From Natrinema ejinorense (GTDB lineage: Archaea > Halobacteriota > Halobacteria > Halobacteriales > Natrialbaceae), in NCBI RefSeq assembly GCF_002494345.1, contig NZ_NXNI01000001.1, forward strand, positions 3,224,001 to 3,288,000: a DNA stretch of 64,000 nt, read 5' to 3'. The position numbers were made by a program, and so were the translations under genes. Of this stretch, positions 9,789 through 18,287 are shown one piece after another. The notes below the pieces were generated by a model, which did not search any database, was not told the origin of the DNA, and saw nothing but the letters and a program-made list of their open reading frames with translations. Each line of letters starts with the position of its first letter. Position 1 is the stretch's first letter.

Positions 9789-10397
9789 CTACCCCCGGTA
9801 CTCGACCATCACGAACGGGACCGAACTCCCGAGCGGATCGTCGACACGGCGCTCCCAGACGATCTCGAATCCGGCCGTTTCGAGCGCTCTACGGGTCCGC
9901 AGCCGGCCGTGCGTGCTGAAGAACATCGATCGGCCGCTTCCGAGCCAATCGCGCCGGACCGTTTCGTAGCTGCTCGAGCCGACCGTCATGAGGAGCCGAC
10001 CGCCCGGTCGGAGGACACGCGCGAACTCCGCGTAGACGGCCGGGTGGTCCGCTCGGGGAACGTGGAAGACGGCGTGATACGCCGTGATCCCGTCGACCGA
10101 GTCCGCCGCGATCGGGAGGGACGTCATCTCGCCCTGGACGAGGTGAGCGCCGGGGACGTTGGCCGCCGACAGCTCGAGCTGGCGGCCCGAGAGGTCGAGA
10201 CCGATCGGGTCGACCCCGGTGAGGTTCGCGAGCGTGCGCATCCCATCCCCACAGCCGACGTCGAGGACGGTCGCATCCGCAGGAAGCGCCGCCAGCAGTT
10301 CGTCGATCAGGGCAGCGTCTTCCCCGTCGGCCCGGCGGTTCCTGGCGTAGTCGTCGGCGACGGCGTCCCACGTCCGCCGGAGTTCGTGTCGGTCCAT
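9789..10397 (-). CDS. Class I SAM-dependent methyltransferase
   Basis: A 202-residue methyltransferase of the Methyltransf_11 type. Motif I is VLDVGCGDGMRT (about 44-55), the acidic residue of motif II is in IGLDLSG and motif III is VLRPGGRLLMTV. The acceptor is unknown; the N-terminus (TWDAVADDYARNR) resembles tRNA wobble-uridine and other small methyltransferases. The ATG at 10395-10397 gives the usual family N-terminus; the upstream in-frame sequence is Arg/Pro-rich filler. Confidence 0.85.
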   Translation of the reverse strand: MDRHELRRTWDAVADDYARNRRADGEDAALIDELLAALPADATVLDVGCGDGMRTLANLTGVDPIGLDLSGRQLELSAANVPGAHLVQGEMTSLPIAADSVDGITAYHAVFHVPRADHPAVYAEFARVLRPGGRLLMTVGSSSYETVRRDWLGSGRSMFFSTHGRLRTRRALETAGFEIVWERRVDDPLGSSVPFVMVEYRG

Positions 10398-10513
10398 GGG
10401 CGGGAGAGGGTCCCGGAGGGCATGGCACTGGTGCCAAACGGGGACGGCAGTTGGTCGCCCCGATCGACCGTGTTGGCCGTATGCTCTTGTCACTCGGCGT
10501 CGTATCGGGCGTG

Positions 10514-11317
10514 ATGAAATCCCCCGAAACCTCGCGGTTCACGGCCGTCCTCGCGGACCTCCGTGACCGCGGCTACCGCTGTCCGGATCCGATCGACGGC
10601 GAAGCGCCGGTCGTGGCGACCGGTGGCGACCACCCTGCGGACGGTCCGGACGCACCGCTGTCGGTCGAGCGCGTCCGGGAGGTCACGCCGCTGTCGCTCG
10701 TCAGCGGACTGGCGGACGCCGCCCACGCCGGTCGCGCGCCGGTCCTCGTCGTCGACGAGTGGGGAGTCGAGGACGCCCGGGCCGTCCTCGGCGAGCCGTT
10801 CTTGCTCCGCGGGCGGGCGGATGGACGCCGCCGGTTGTACTCGATTCCGGACCGGATCGCGCTGACCGACGGGCGGTACGCCTGCGTACGAACCGACGCG
10901 AACCCACAGTGGCGGGAGGAGTCGTCGACCGCGGCGACCGCACTCGAGACGGGACGGGAGGAGCCGTCGATCGAGGACGGGCGCGATCGGACGGGGACCG
11001 ACGAACCACGACTCTTGCTCGAGGCCGACGGCACGGTTCAGGCCGCCCTCGCAGCCGACGCGCTGACCTGTCCCGGTCCCGACCCGGACGCGTTTCCCTA
11101 CCGGTACGGCCGCGGCGCGGACAAGCGTATCCACGTCTTCGACCGGGACCGCGAAGTCGGTCGCTACGCCGGCATCGCCGCGATGAAGGGCAACGCCTAC
11201 CGGCCGGTATCGCTGCCCTTGCTGCCCGAGCACCACGTCAGAACGGGCGGCCGGCTGGCTCGCAGTGTGACGGTCGCCGTCGTGACGGCCGACGGCGTCG
11301 AGTACGAACGGCCCTGA
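10514..11317 (+). CDS. Haloarchaeal protein of unknown function
   Basis: A 267-residue acidic protein. The N-terminal half has a repeated turn of small strands; the middle (about 135-165) is a charged, low-complexity linker; the C-terminal part ends in short strands (RYAGIAAMKG...RPVSLPLLP). No motif that would give a function was seen. It is divergent from the methyltransferase, with the start at ATG 10514. Confidence 0.7.
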   Translation: MKSPETSRFTAVLADLRDRGYRCPDPIDGEAPVVATGGDHPADGPDAPLSVERVREVTPLSLVSGLADAAHAGRAPVLVVDEWGVEDARAVLGEPFLLRGRADGRRRLYSIPDRIALTDGRYACVRTDANPQWREESSTAATALETGREEPSIEDGRDRTGTDEPRLLLEADGTVQAALAADALTCPGPDPDAFPYRYGRGADKRIHVFDRDREVGRYAGIAAMKGNAYRPVSLPLLPEHHVRTGGRLARSVTVAVVTADGVEYERP

Positions 11318-11383
11318 AGAGACAGCCGCTCGCGACGGTCGACGAACTCGATCGGAACGCGTCCGGCACCGGGCCGGGGGCGA

Positions 11384-11704
11384 TCACGGTGCGCCCATCA
11401 GCACGAACCGACTCTCGGCGTCGCCGTTGTGGATTTGGTGGGTCGCGTCCGGGGCGATCCGGATCGCATCGCCCGGGGTCATTTCGATCGTCTCGTCTTC
11501 GACGGTGACCGTCGCTTCGCCCTCCATCAGCAGATAGACCTCTTCGTGGTCTTCCTCCTCGTGGACGTGTTCCTTGCCCTCCCAGCCGGGGTCGCACTCG
11601 ACGACGGTCACGCCCATGTTCTCGCAGTCCAATTCGTCACGGAGGAAGTACATCCCGTTCCGATCGTCGACGTCGTGGTAGTTCACTTTGGTGTAGTCGG
11701 ACAT
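11384..11704 (-). CDS. Cupin domain protein
   Basis: A 106-residue single cupin. The metal site is clear: EHVHEEEDHEEVYLLMEGEA (motif 1, His/His/Glu) and the C-terminal H in APDATHQIHNG (motif 2). Small stand-alone cupins are metal enzymes or sensors; the substrate is unknown. The ATG at 11702-11704 (MSDYTKVNY) is preferred over an in-frame upstream start that adds a Cys-containing stretch overlapping the divergent promoter with hisI. Confidence 0.85.
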   Translation of the reverse strand: MSDYTKVNYHDVDDRNGMYFLRDELDCENMGVTVVECDPGWEGKEHVHEEEDHEEVYLLMEGEATVTVEDETIEMTPGDAIRIAPDATHQIHNGDAESRFVLMGAP

Positions 11705-11838
11705 CACGGACTCCTGCCCACACGGCGCACAATAAACGTTGACGGTACCCACGTCCGGACCGGATGGCGAGTATTCGCCGCCGGTGTGGCGACCCGACCA
11801 GCAAAAGACCTATCGCTCAGACGAACAACGTCTCGAGT

Positions 11839-12207
11839 ATGGACGACGACGTTTCGGTCGATTTCGGCGAGGACGGACTCGTCCCCGCCGTGGCACAGGA
11901 CGCCGACACCGGCGAGGTACTAATGGTCGCCTACGTCTCGCCGGACGCCCTCGATCGAACCCGCGAGACCGGCCGCGCACACTACTACTCCCGCAGTCGC
12001 GAGGAACTCTGGGAGAAGGGCGCGACGAGCGGCCACGTTCAGGACGTCGCGGAGGTGCGAGTCGACTGCGACGCCGACACCCTCCTCTATCTGGTGGATC
12101 AGGAGGGCGGCGCGTGCCACACCGGCCACCGGTCGTGTTTCTACCGGACGATCGACGGCGAGCAGGTCGGCGAACGGGTGTTCGATCCGGAGACAGTCTA
12201 CGAGTAA
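11839..12207 (+). CDS. hisI: Phosphoribosyl-AMP cyclohydrolase
   Basis: A 122-residue HisI, the third step of histidine synthesis (ring opening of PR-AMP). Family signatures are seen: [19 protein letters not shown], then the Zn/Mg ligands in [14 protein letters not shown] and [14 protein letters not shown]. It is the mono-functional form, without a fused PR-ATP pyrophosphatase. The downstream coiled-coil gene starts two bases after the stop, so they are co-transcribed. hisA lies 41 kb away, so histidine genes are scattered in this genome. Confidence 0.95.
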   Translation: MDDDVSVDFGEDGLVPAVAQDADTGEVLMVAYVSPDALDRTRETGRAHYYSRSREELWEKGATSGHVQDVAEVRVDCDADTLLYLVDQEGGACHTGHRSCFYRTIDGEQVGERVFDPETVYE

Positions 12208-12208
12208 G

Positions 12209-13384
12209 ATGAGCGAGCGCGTCCATCCCTCCGACGACCGCTCGAACACTGCCGCCGGGAGCGACGAATCGACGCCCCTCGAGGAACTCGAGGCCGCCCG
12301 AGCCCGACTCGCGGAGAGCAACGACCGGATCGAGGACCACGGCGAGGAAACCGTCGACGAGGTCGCGACCGCCTATCGAAACGCGACGAAACTGCTGGAC
12401 GACTACGTCGACCGCGCGACCGGAACCGGCAAGGAGAACTTTCAGGCGTACATCGAACTCGAGGGGAAATTCGACGGGCTGGTCTCGAGCCTGTCGGACG
12501 ACCTCCCGGAACGGGAGGCCTTCGAGGACGCCCTCGAAGCGATCGACAAACGCCGGCTCAGCGAATCGGACTTCGAACGGGCCACCGACGCCCTCGAGCC
12601 GGCCGCCGCGTACGCCGACCTGCTCGAAGAACGGGAGGCCGCTCGCGAAGCGCTGGTCGAGGCCCGCAAGAACGCGAACAAGCGCCTGCGGGCCATCGAC
12701 GACGAAATCGACGACCACGAGCGGCTGCTCGAGCTCTCGACTGCCGATCTGGACGCACCGGTCGACCGGCTCCGGGAGCCCATCGAGCGCTACAACGAGG
12801 CCGTCCGCGAGGCGTTCGAGGATTACCGGCTCTCGGCCAGCGCACGCGAGGTGTTCGACCTCCTCGAGCGAAGTACGTGGTATCCGTTCGTGGCCTACGA
12901 GCGACCGCCCGACGAGCTACTGGCGTACGTTCGCGAGAACCCGGCCGGCGAGTACACGATCCCCGAATTGCTCGAGTACGCGGGCTACTCCCGGTCGAAG
13001 CTCTCCCACTACGTCGAGAGCGCGGACGAACTCAAGCGGTCGGTCGCGACCCAGCAGACGTATCTCGACGGCATCGACGCCGAGCCGCTGACGATCGACT
13101 GGCCGCCGGAACCGGCCGGCGCGTTGCGCCGCCGGGTGCGGGAGTATCGCCCCTTCGTCGCGCGGGTGGCCGACGAGGAGACCGTCGCAACGTTGCGCGA
13201 GGCCGGCCTCCTCGCGACCGACCCCGACTATGACCGCCTGCAGACCGCAGCTCAGGCCGTCGTCCGGCTCACTCCCGCCGAACGCGAGCGGCTGTCCGAC
13301 GGTCGCGTCGCGGACGAGCTCGAACGCCTGCGGACCGAACGGGAGCGACTCGAGGACGCACTCGAGGTCGACGACCCGATCTGA
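12209..13384 (+). CDS. Coiled-coil protein of unknown function, co-transcribed with hisI
   Basis: A 391-residue, strongly acidic protein. Residues ~20-200 and ~345-385 are heptad-rich and almost entirely helical; a middle segment (~210-300) looks like a winged-helix-like fold (YTIPELLEYAGYSRSKLSHY). This resembles a conserved haloarchaeal hypothetical family. The tight link to hisI (1-bp gap) suggests co-transcription, not necessarily a histidine role. A structural or DNA-binding role is possible but unproven. Confidence 0.75.
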   Translation: MSERVHPSDDRSNTAAGSDESTPLEELEAARARLAESNDRIEDHGEETVDEVATAYRNATKLLDDYVDRATGTGKENFQAYIELEGKFDGLVSSLSDDLPEREAFEDALEAIDKRRLSESDFERATDALEPAAAYADLLEEREAAREALVEARKNANKRLRAIDDEIDDHERLLELSTADLDAPVDRLREPIERYNEAVREAFEDYRLSASAREVFDLLERSTWYPFVAYERPPDELLAYVRENPAGEYTIPELLEYAGYSRSKLSHYVESADELKRSVATQQTYLDGIDAEPLTIDWPPEPAGALRRRVREYRPFVARVADEETVATLREAGLLATDPDYDRLQTAAQAVVRLTPAERERLSDGRVADELERLRTERERLEDALEVDDPI

Positions 13385-13465
13385 GGCGGCGTGACGACGG
13401 CGGCGAAACCAATCGTCCGCGACGACGGCCCCGTACTTTAGCCGCCGACGCTCGAAGGATCGTCC

Positions 13466-13861
13466 ATGGCCAGACACGTCCTGGTCCCGATGGACGACTC
13501 CGAGCCGGCGCGGGCGGCCCTCGCGTACGCCCTCGAGTGGGTGCCCGCCGATCGAGTAACGGTCGTCCACGCGGTCGACGACCTCGAGGCGGATTACGCC
13601 AGCGTCGTGTCAGGGAACGACGAGCCCGCGTTCTTCGCCGCGGTCCGGGAAACCGCCGCCGAGTACGAGCGATCGGTCGAAACGACCGTCGTCGAGGGCA
13701 GCGGAGCGGCGGACGCGATCCTCGAATACGTCGACGAGGCGGACGTCGACGCGATCGTGATGGGCAGTGAGGGGAAAGCGGGCGTCTCGCGGATGCTGCT
13801 GGGCAGCGTCGCGGAGGCGGTCACGCGGCGCGCCGAGATTCCGGTGACGATCGTTCCCTGA
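13466..13861 (+). CDS. Universal stress protein (UspA family), short
   Basis: A 131-residue Usp domain: N-terminal HVLVPMDDSEPA and C-terminal ATP-type signature MGSEGKAGVSRMLLGSVAEAV. The predicted TATA (ACTTTAG near 13434-13440) lies about 27 nt before the ATG. This is one of two intact Usp genes in the window, with a third degraded copy near 51.5 kb. Confidence 0.9.
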   Translation: MARHVLVPMDDSEPARAALAYALEWVPADRVTVVHAVDDLEADYASVVSGNDEPAFFAAVRETAAEYERSVETTVVEGSGAADAILEYVDEADVDAIVMGSEGKAGVSRMLLGSVAEAVTRRAEIPVTIVP

Positions 13862-14223
13862 CTCAGTAAGGCGGTTAAAACGGTCCGCGTCGAAACGGCA
13901 GTAGCAACGAACAGCGTGCTGCTGGGGCAACGGGGAGTCGCCACGTCCTCCCAGCCGATTCACTCGCGCAGTGTCAGCGGCCGCCCTCGCTCGGCTCACG
14001 GGTCCCCGCGGTCACCGTCTGCTCACGGCGCGACGCGCCGTTCGCATGGTCTGTGAGACCATCGGTCCCGCACCGCTCGCTTTTCGAGGCCTCACTGCGT
14101 TCGGCCTTGCGACGCTCGGTCGACCGCCAGCGCGCACCATCGCACGTCGATTGATCGGTTCAGAGCGAGACGTGACGGTCGCCCGGCTGGTCGCGGCTGC
14201 GGATCGGTCGACAGAAACCGGAT
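13862..14223. repeat. Gene-free stretch with dispersed-repeat remnants
   Basis: No credible gene in 362 bp. It contains low-complexity CGCTC/TCGCT-rich sequence and a 38-nt hairpin unit at 14015-14052 (CCGTCTGCTC, a stem, then TCGCATGGTC) that recurs at 21607-21644 with compensating changes in the stem. The GGGGAGTCGCCACGTCCTCC stretch near 13927 resembles a repeat I remember from other haloarchaea. Confidence 0.55.
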
Positions 14224-15600
14224 TCAGGCGTCGGCTTTCGCGGCCGCCAGCGCGTCGTACATGTCGTCGACGAGCCGTTCGGCGCGGTCGGCGTCGCGGG
14301 CTTCGGCGTAGATCCGGACGAGCGGTTCGGTCCCGGAGGGGCGGGCCAGCACCCAGGCATCGCCGTAATCCAGCCGATAGCCGTCGCGCGTGTTGAGTTC
14401 CGCGTCGGCGGCCTGGGCCTGGTTTGCCGCCGCGTCGAGCATCGCGTCGCGTTCGGCCGTCGACTCGTACTCGACGTTGCGCCGCACGTTGACGTAGCCG
14501 TCGTAGGGAGCGACGATCTCGCTGACCGGCCGCTGGGAGACCAACTCGAGGAATCGCGCGGCCGTGTAGGCCCCATCGCGCGAGAGCCGGTAGTTGGGGA
14601 AGAAGATCCCCCCGTTGCCCTCGCCCGCGATCGGGACCCGCCGGCCGTTGGCCTCGAGTTCCTCGATGCGGGTGATGATGTTCGTCGAACCGATCGGCGT
14701 GAGTTCGAGTTCGGCCCCGACCTCGCCGACGACGTCGACGAGCCGCTGGGAGACGTTGACCGCCGAGACGGTGGTGTCGCCGGCCTCGAGTTCGGCCGCG
14801 GCGAGGGCGGCGAGGGTGGCATCGCCCTCGACGTACTCGCCGGTCTCGTCGAAGAAGATGGCCCGATCGGCGTCACCGTCGTGGGCGATGCCGACGTCGG
14901 CGTCGGTGGCCCGGACGAGCCTCCCGAGGTCCGTGAGGTTCTCGGGGACGGGTTCGGGGTCCCGTCCCGGGAAGTGACCGTCGGGCTGGCCGTTGACGGT
15001 GACCACGCGACAGCCCAGTTCGCGGAAGAACTCGGGGCTGGTCAGCGAGCCCGCCCCGTGACCCGGATCGAGCGCGACGGTGAGGTCGGCGTCGGCGATC
15101 CGCTCCCGATCGGCAGCGGCGAGCAGGTCGTCGACGTAGGCCCGCCGGACGCCCGCTACCTCCTGAACGCGTCCCGTTTCGTCCCAGGGGGCGACGGTGA
15201 ACGATTCCGCGAGCAGCCGCTCCTCGATCGACTCGAGGGCGGCGATCGAGAGTTCGACGCCGTCGGCCCCCGCAAGTTTGACGCCGTTGTACTGGGGCGG
15301 ATTGTGTGAGGCCGTGATGACCATCACCGGAACCCCTTCCCGTTCGGCGTAGGCCTGTGCGCCCGGCGTGGGGACGATCCCGAGGCGGTCGACGTCGGTT
15401 CCGGTACTCGCCAGCCCGCTTGCGGCCGCGTCGGCCAGCATCCGCCCCGTGTAGCGCGTGTCGCGGGCGATCGCGACGCGGTCCCCACCGTGATCGTCGC
15501 GCCAGGTCGTCCCCGCCGCTTTCGCGACGCGAAGGACGAACGCAGGCGTCAGCTCCTCGTTAGCGACGCCCCGCGTCCCGCTCGATCCGAAGACTTGCAT
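14224..15600 (-). CDS. glmM: Phosphoglucosamine mutase / phosphohexomutase
   Basis: A 458-residue alpha-D-phosphohexomutase. The phosphoserine loop is ITASHNPPQYNG (about 96-107), the metal loop is DGDADR (about 241-246) and the phosphate-binding loop near the C-terminus is RPSGTEP. It interconverts glucosamine-6-P and glucosamine-1-P, or related hexose phosphates, for cell-surface glycans. Archaeal members are often bifunctional PGM/PMM, so the GlmM label is likely but not exclusive. It is divergent from the 15704 gene. Confidence 0.88.
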   Translation of the reverse strand: MQVFGSSGTRGVANEELTPAFVLRVAKAAGTTWRDDHGGDRVAIARDTRYTGRMLADAAASGLASTGTDVDRLGIVPTPGAQAYAEREGVPVMVITASHNPPQYNGVKLAGADGVELSIAALESIEERLLAESFTVAPWDETGRVQEVAGVRRAYVDDLLAAADRERIADADLTVALDPGHGAGSLTSPEFFRELGCRVVTVNGQPDGHFPGRDPEPVPENLTDLGRLVRATDADVGIAHDGDADRAIFFDETGEYVEGDATLAALAAAELEAGDTTVSAVNVSQRLVDVVGEVGAELELTPIGSTNIITRIEELEANGRRVPIAGEGNGGIFFPNYRLSRDGAYTAARFLELVSQRPVSEIVAPYDGYVNVRRNVEYESTAERDAMLDAAANQAQAADAELNTRDGYRLDYGDAWVLARPSGTEPLVRIYAEARDADRAERLVDDMYDALAAAKADA

Positions 15601-15703
15601 TACGCGCTAGTCTGACCGGACTCCCCAAAGGGATTCCGCAACCTGTCCCGACGCGACGGCCACGGGGCGGAACGTTTTCGGCCCACCCTCGCCACGTTTC
15701 CGT

Positions 15704-16582
15704 ATGGATTCGATCGAGGAAAAGCGCGTCTACGGCGACCGGGAGGGGGCGATCACTGCCTACGTCGCGAGCGCGATGGGCGTCGTCCGCGTCCGCGTCG
15801 CCGGCGACACGGTCGGCGAATTCGGCCTCTGCGAGCGCTGCGAGGCCCGCGACATCGCAGCGACCCGCGACGCCGTCGCCATCGCTACCGACCAGGACAT
15901 CCGCGTGTGTCCGCTCGAGGGCGACGACGGGGCAGCCAGCGAGGACGAGACGTTCGTCGAAACCGGATTCGGCCCGGCGGTCGCCGTCGGATACGACGGC
16001 GGCGAGTTGATCGGGGCCGACCCGGAGGGCCGCGTTGCGCGTCGAGCGGGCGGGAGCGAGGGGTGGACCACGCTCGAGGACGAGGCCGTCGCGACGGTCC
16101 GAGCGATCGACAGCGACCTCGTCGGGACCGATCGTGGCGTCTACCGCGTCCACGGCGGCGGGCTCGATCACGCCGGACTGACCGACGTACGGGACGTCTC
16201 GGCTGCCGGCGTGCCGCTGGCCGCCACCGCCGATGGACTCTACAAGCTCGGCAACGGCTGGATGGCGGTCCTCGAGGGGTCGTTCGACACCGTCGCGGCG
16301 GATCCACGGTCCCGGCGTGGCCACATCGAGCGCGCACACGCCGTTTCGGGGGAGACGATCTACGCGTCGGCGGGGGACGGCGAATGGCTCGCCGACGACG
16401 ACGCGAGCGATCGAATCGTCGGCTTCGGGTACGGCGACGAAACCTACGCCGTCACGGAGACCGGGACCTTCCGTTCCTCGAGCGAGGACGGGTGGCGACG
16501 GCGACTGCTGGGCGTCACCGACGTCGTCGGGATGGCCGTCCCCGCGACGACACCGCCAGAGACCGACGGCCCTGCGAGGTAG
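15704..16582 (+). CDS. HVO_0234-type beta-propeller protein
   Basis: A 292-residue protein made of repeated short blades (motifs such as GTDRGVYRVHGGG, ATADGLYKLGNGW and YAVTETGTFRSS), consistent with a beta-propeller. It matches my memory of the haloarchaeal HVO_0234 family, and the following gene is prs as in Haloferax volcanii; both points are from memory. No catalytic site was recognised. It has a CERCEAR Cys pair near residue 45. The function is unknown. Confidence 0.75.
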   Translation: MDSIEEKRVYGDREGAITAYVASAMGVVRVRVAGDTVGEFGLCERCEARDIAATRDAVAIATDQDIRVCPLEGDDGAASEDETFVETGFGPAVAVGYDGGELIGADPEGRVARRAGGSEGWTTLEDEAVATVRAIDSDLVGTDRGVYRVHGGGLDHAGLTDVRDVSAAGVPLAATADGLYKLGNGWMAVLEGSFDTVAADPRSRRGHIERAHAVSGETIYASAGDGEWLADDDASDRIVGFGYGDETYAVTETGTFRSSSEDGWRRRLLGVTDVVGMAVPATTPPETDGPAR

Positions 16583-16668
16583 CCGGCCCCTCGTCGCCGA
16601 CGGGACCACCCGGCGATGGGAGCCGGGAGAACGAAAGCTGGTTTACCCCCCGGCCTGTCCAACCGACT

Positions 16669-17526
16669 ATGATCGTCAGCGGATCCGCGTCGCAGGCTCT
16701 GGCTGCCGCGCTCGCACGCGAACTCGAGGAACCGCTCGCCGCCGTCGAGTACGACCGCTTTCCCGACGGCGAACTGCTCGCCGCCGTCCCCGGCGTCGCC
16801 GAGGCCGAGCCCGATCGGGCGGTGATCGTCGCCTCGACGGTCTCGAGCGACGCCCACCTCGAGGTGCTCCAGTTGCAAGACGCCGTCCGCGAGGCCGGCG
16901 TCGCGGAGGTCGTCACCGTCCTGCCCTACATGGGCTATGGGCGCCAGGACGCGGCCTTCGAGTCGGGCCATCCCGTCTCCGCGCGGGCGGTCGCCCGTGC
17001 GATTTCGACCGGGGCGGACCGGGTCCTGACCGTCAACCCCCACGAGACGGCCGTCTGCGAGTTCTTCGAGCCGGCGGCGACGGCGGTCGACGCGGCCGGG
17101 CGACTGGCCGAACCCCTGCCCGACGACCTCGTGGATCCGGTCTTCCTCGCGCCGGATGCGGGGGCCGTCGAACTCGCCGAGACGACCCGAGACAGCTACG
17201 GCACGGGCGAGACCGACTACTTCGAGAAGACCCGCCATTCGGGCACCGAGGTCGAGGTTTCGCCGAGCGATGTCGACGTCGCCGGCCGCGACGTCGTCGT
17301 CGTCGACGACATCATCGCGACGGGGTCGACGATGAGCGAAGCCGTCGCGGTCCTCGAGGATCGCGACGTCGGTCGGGTGTTCGTGACCTGCGTCCACCCG
17401 CTGCTCGCTCGCAACGCCGTCACGAAGCTCTCTCGGGCCGGCGTGGAAGCGATCTACGGCACCGACACCCTCGAGCGCGGGGTCGAGACGGTCTCCGTCG
17501 CCCCCACGCTCGCGCCGTACCTGTAA
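16669..17526 (+). CDS. prs: Ribose-phosphate pyrophosphokinase
   Basis: A 285-residue PRPP synthase making phosphoribosyl pyrophosphate from ribose-5-P and ATP, needed for nucleotides, His and Trp. Signature residues: the RFPDGE-like start (YDRFPDGEL), YMGYGRQD (ATP loop), NPHE (metal) and the PRPP loop VVVVDDIIATGSTM. It is a short archaeal class. The start ATG 16669 lies 27 nt after a TATA-like GTTTACC. The gene has its own promoter although it follows the propeller gene closely. Confidence 0.94.
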   Translation: MIVSGSASQALAAALARELEEPLAAVEYDRFPDGELLAAVPGVAEAEPDRAVIVASTVSSDAHLEVLQLQDAVREAGVAEVVTVLPYMGYGRQDAAFESGHPVSARAVARAISTGADRVLTVNPHETAVCEFFEPAATAVDAAGRLAEPLPDDLVDPVFLAPDAGAVELAETTRDSYGTGETDYFEKTRHSGTEVEVSPSDVDVAGRDVVVVDDIIATGSTMSEAVAVLEDRDVGRVFVTCVHPLLARNAVTKLSRAGVEAIYGTDTLERGVETVSVAPTLAPYL

Positions 17527-17649
17527 GTAAACGATTAAGTACTCCCCGAACACTGGTCTAGCTGTTATCGCCTGGGACGAGGTCGGCTCGGCCACGGCAC
17601 CGACGAACCGATCGGCGGAGACACTGCGGGAACGAATCAACGGGTTGGG

Positions 17650-18189
17650 ATGCACGGAATCGTCCACAAGACGCTCAAGGAGTACGTCGTCGACCGAACC
17701 GACGACGGCACCTGGGATACGATCGTCGAGCAGTCCGGTCTCGAGCCGAAGCTCTACCTCCCCGTCTCTCATTACGAGGACGAGGAAATCGACGCCATCC
17801 TCGAAACGCTCTCGACGATGGCCACCCAGGATCGGCGGGCGATCGAACGCGATTTCGGCAAGACCCTCGCCCCCGAGTTGCTCTCGACGTTTAGCGCACA
17901 CGTCCAACGCGACCAGGGCCTGCCGGAACTGCTCGTCGGACTCGAGGACGCATACAACAACATCAACACCGCCACCGAAGAGACGTCGCTCCCTGCGGTA
18001 TCCGCGACACGCGAGTCCGATGCCGTGACCGTCACGTACGATACCGCCCGCGACCAGCAGTACTGCGGGCTCGCCCACGGCATCCTCGAGGGACTCGCCA
18101 CCGCGTTCGGCGCCGACGCGACCGTCACGGAAACGGAGTGTGTCGACGACGGAGCCGATACCTGTCAGTTCCGCGTCGCCCTCGAGTGA
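17650..18189 (+). CDS. H-NOX (heme NO/O2-binding) domain protein with altered proximal ligand
   Basis: A 179-residue protein whose start (MHGIVHKTLKEYV), length and C-terminal fold match the H-NOX/HNOB family, gas sensors that bind heme. The heme propionate motif Y-x-S-x-R appears as YDTAR (Y130, T132, R134), a conservative change. Aligned by eye on the Thermoanaerobacter H-NOX as I remember it, the proximal histidine 102 position is Tyr102 (GLEDAYNNI). H84 is a possible alternative ligand. It may bind heme through Tyr, or not at all. It converges with a histidine kinase gene, a common H-NOX partner in bacteria. Confidence 0.78.
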   Translation: MHGIVHKTLKEYVVDRTDDGTWDTIVEQSGLEPKLYLPVSHYEDEEIDAILETLSTMATQDRRAIERDFGKTLAPELLSTFSAHVQRDQGLPELLVGLEDAYNNINTATEETSLPAVSATRESDAVTVTYDTARDQQYCGLAHGILEGLATAFGADATVTETECVDDGADTCQFRVALE

Positions 18190-18287
18190 GACGGACGGCT
18201 ATCAGTCAGTGCCGGCCCGGCCGCGACTCGCCGTGGGGGCGCGCCGGTCTCCGGTGACGGCAGACTACGTGAGATCTCGACGGGAGA

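Noticed and set aside
14088-14125. Possible third case of a duplicated gene end, after glmM
   Set aside because: Only about 11 bp (CCGCCAGCGCG) match the glmM end and the core element is absent; likely chance in GC-rich DNA.
13971-14396. A 141-codon frame over the repeat region
   Set aside because: Arg-rich, overlaps the glmM end and lies on repeat sequence.
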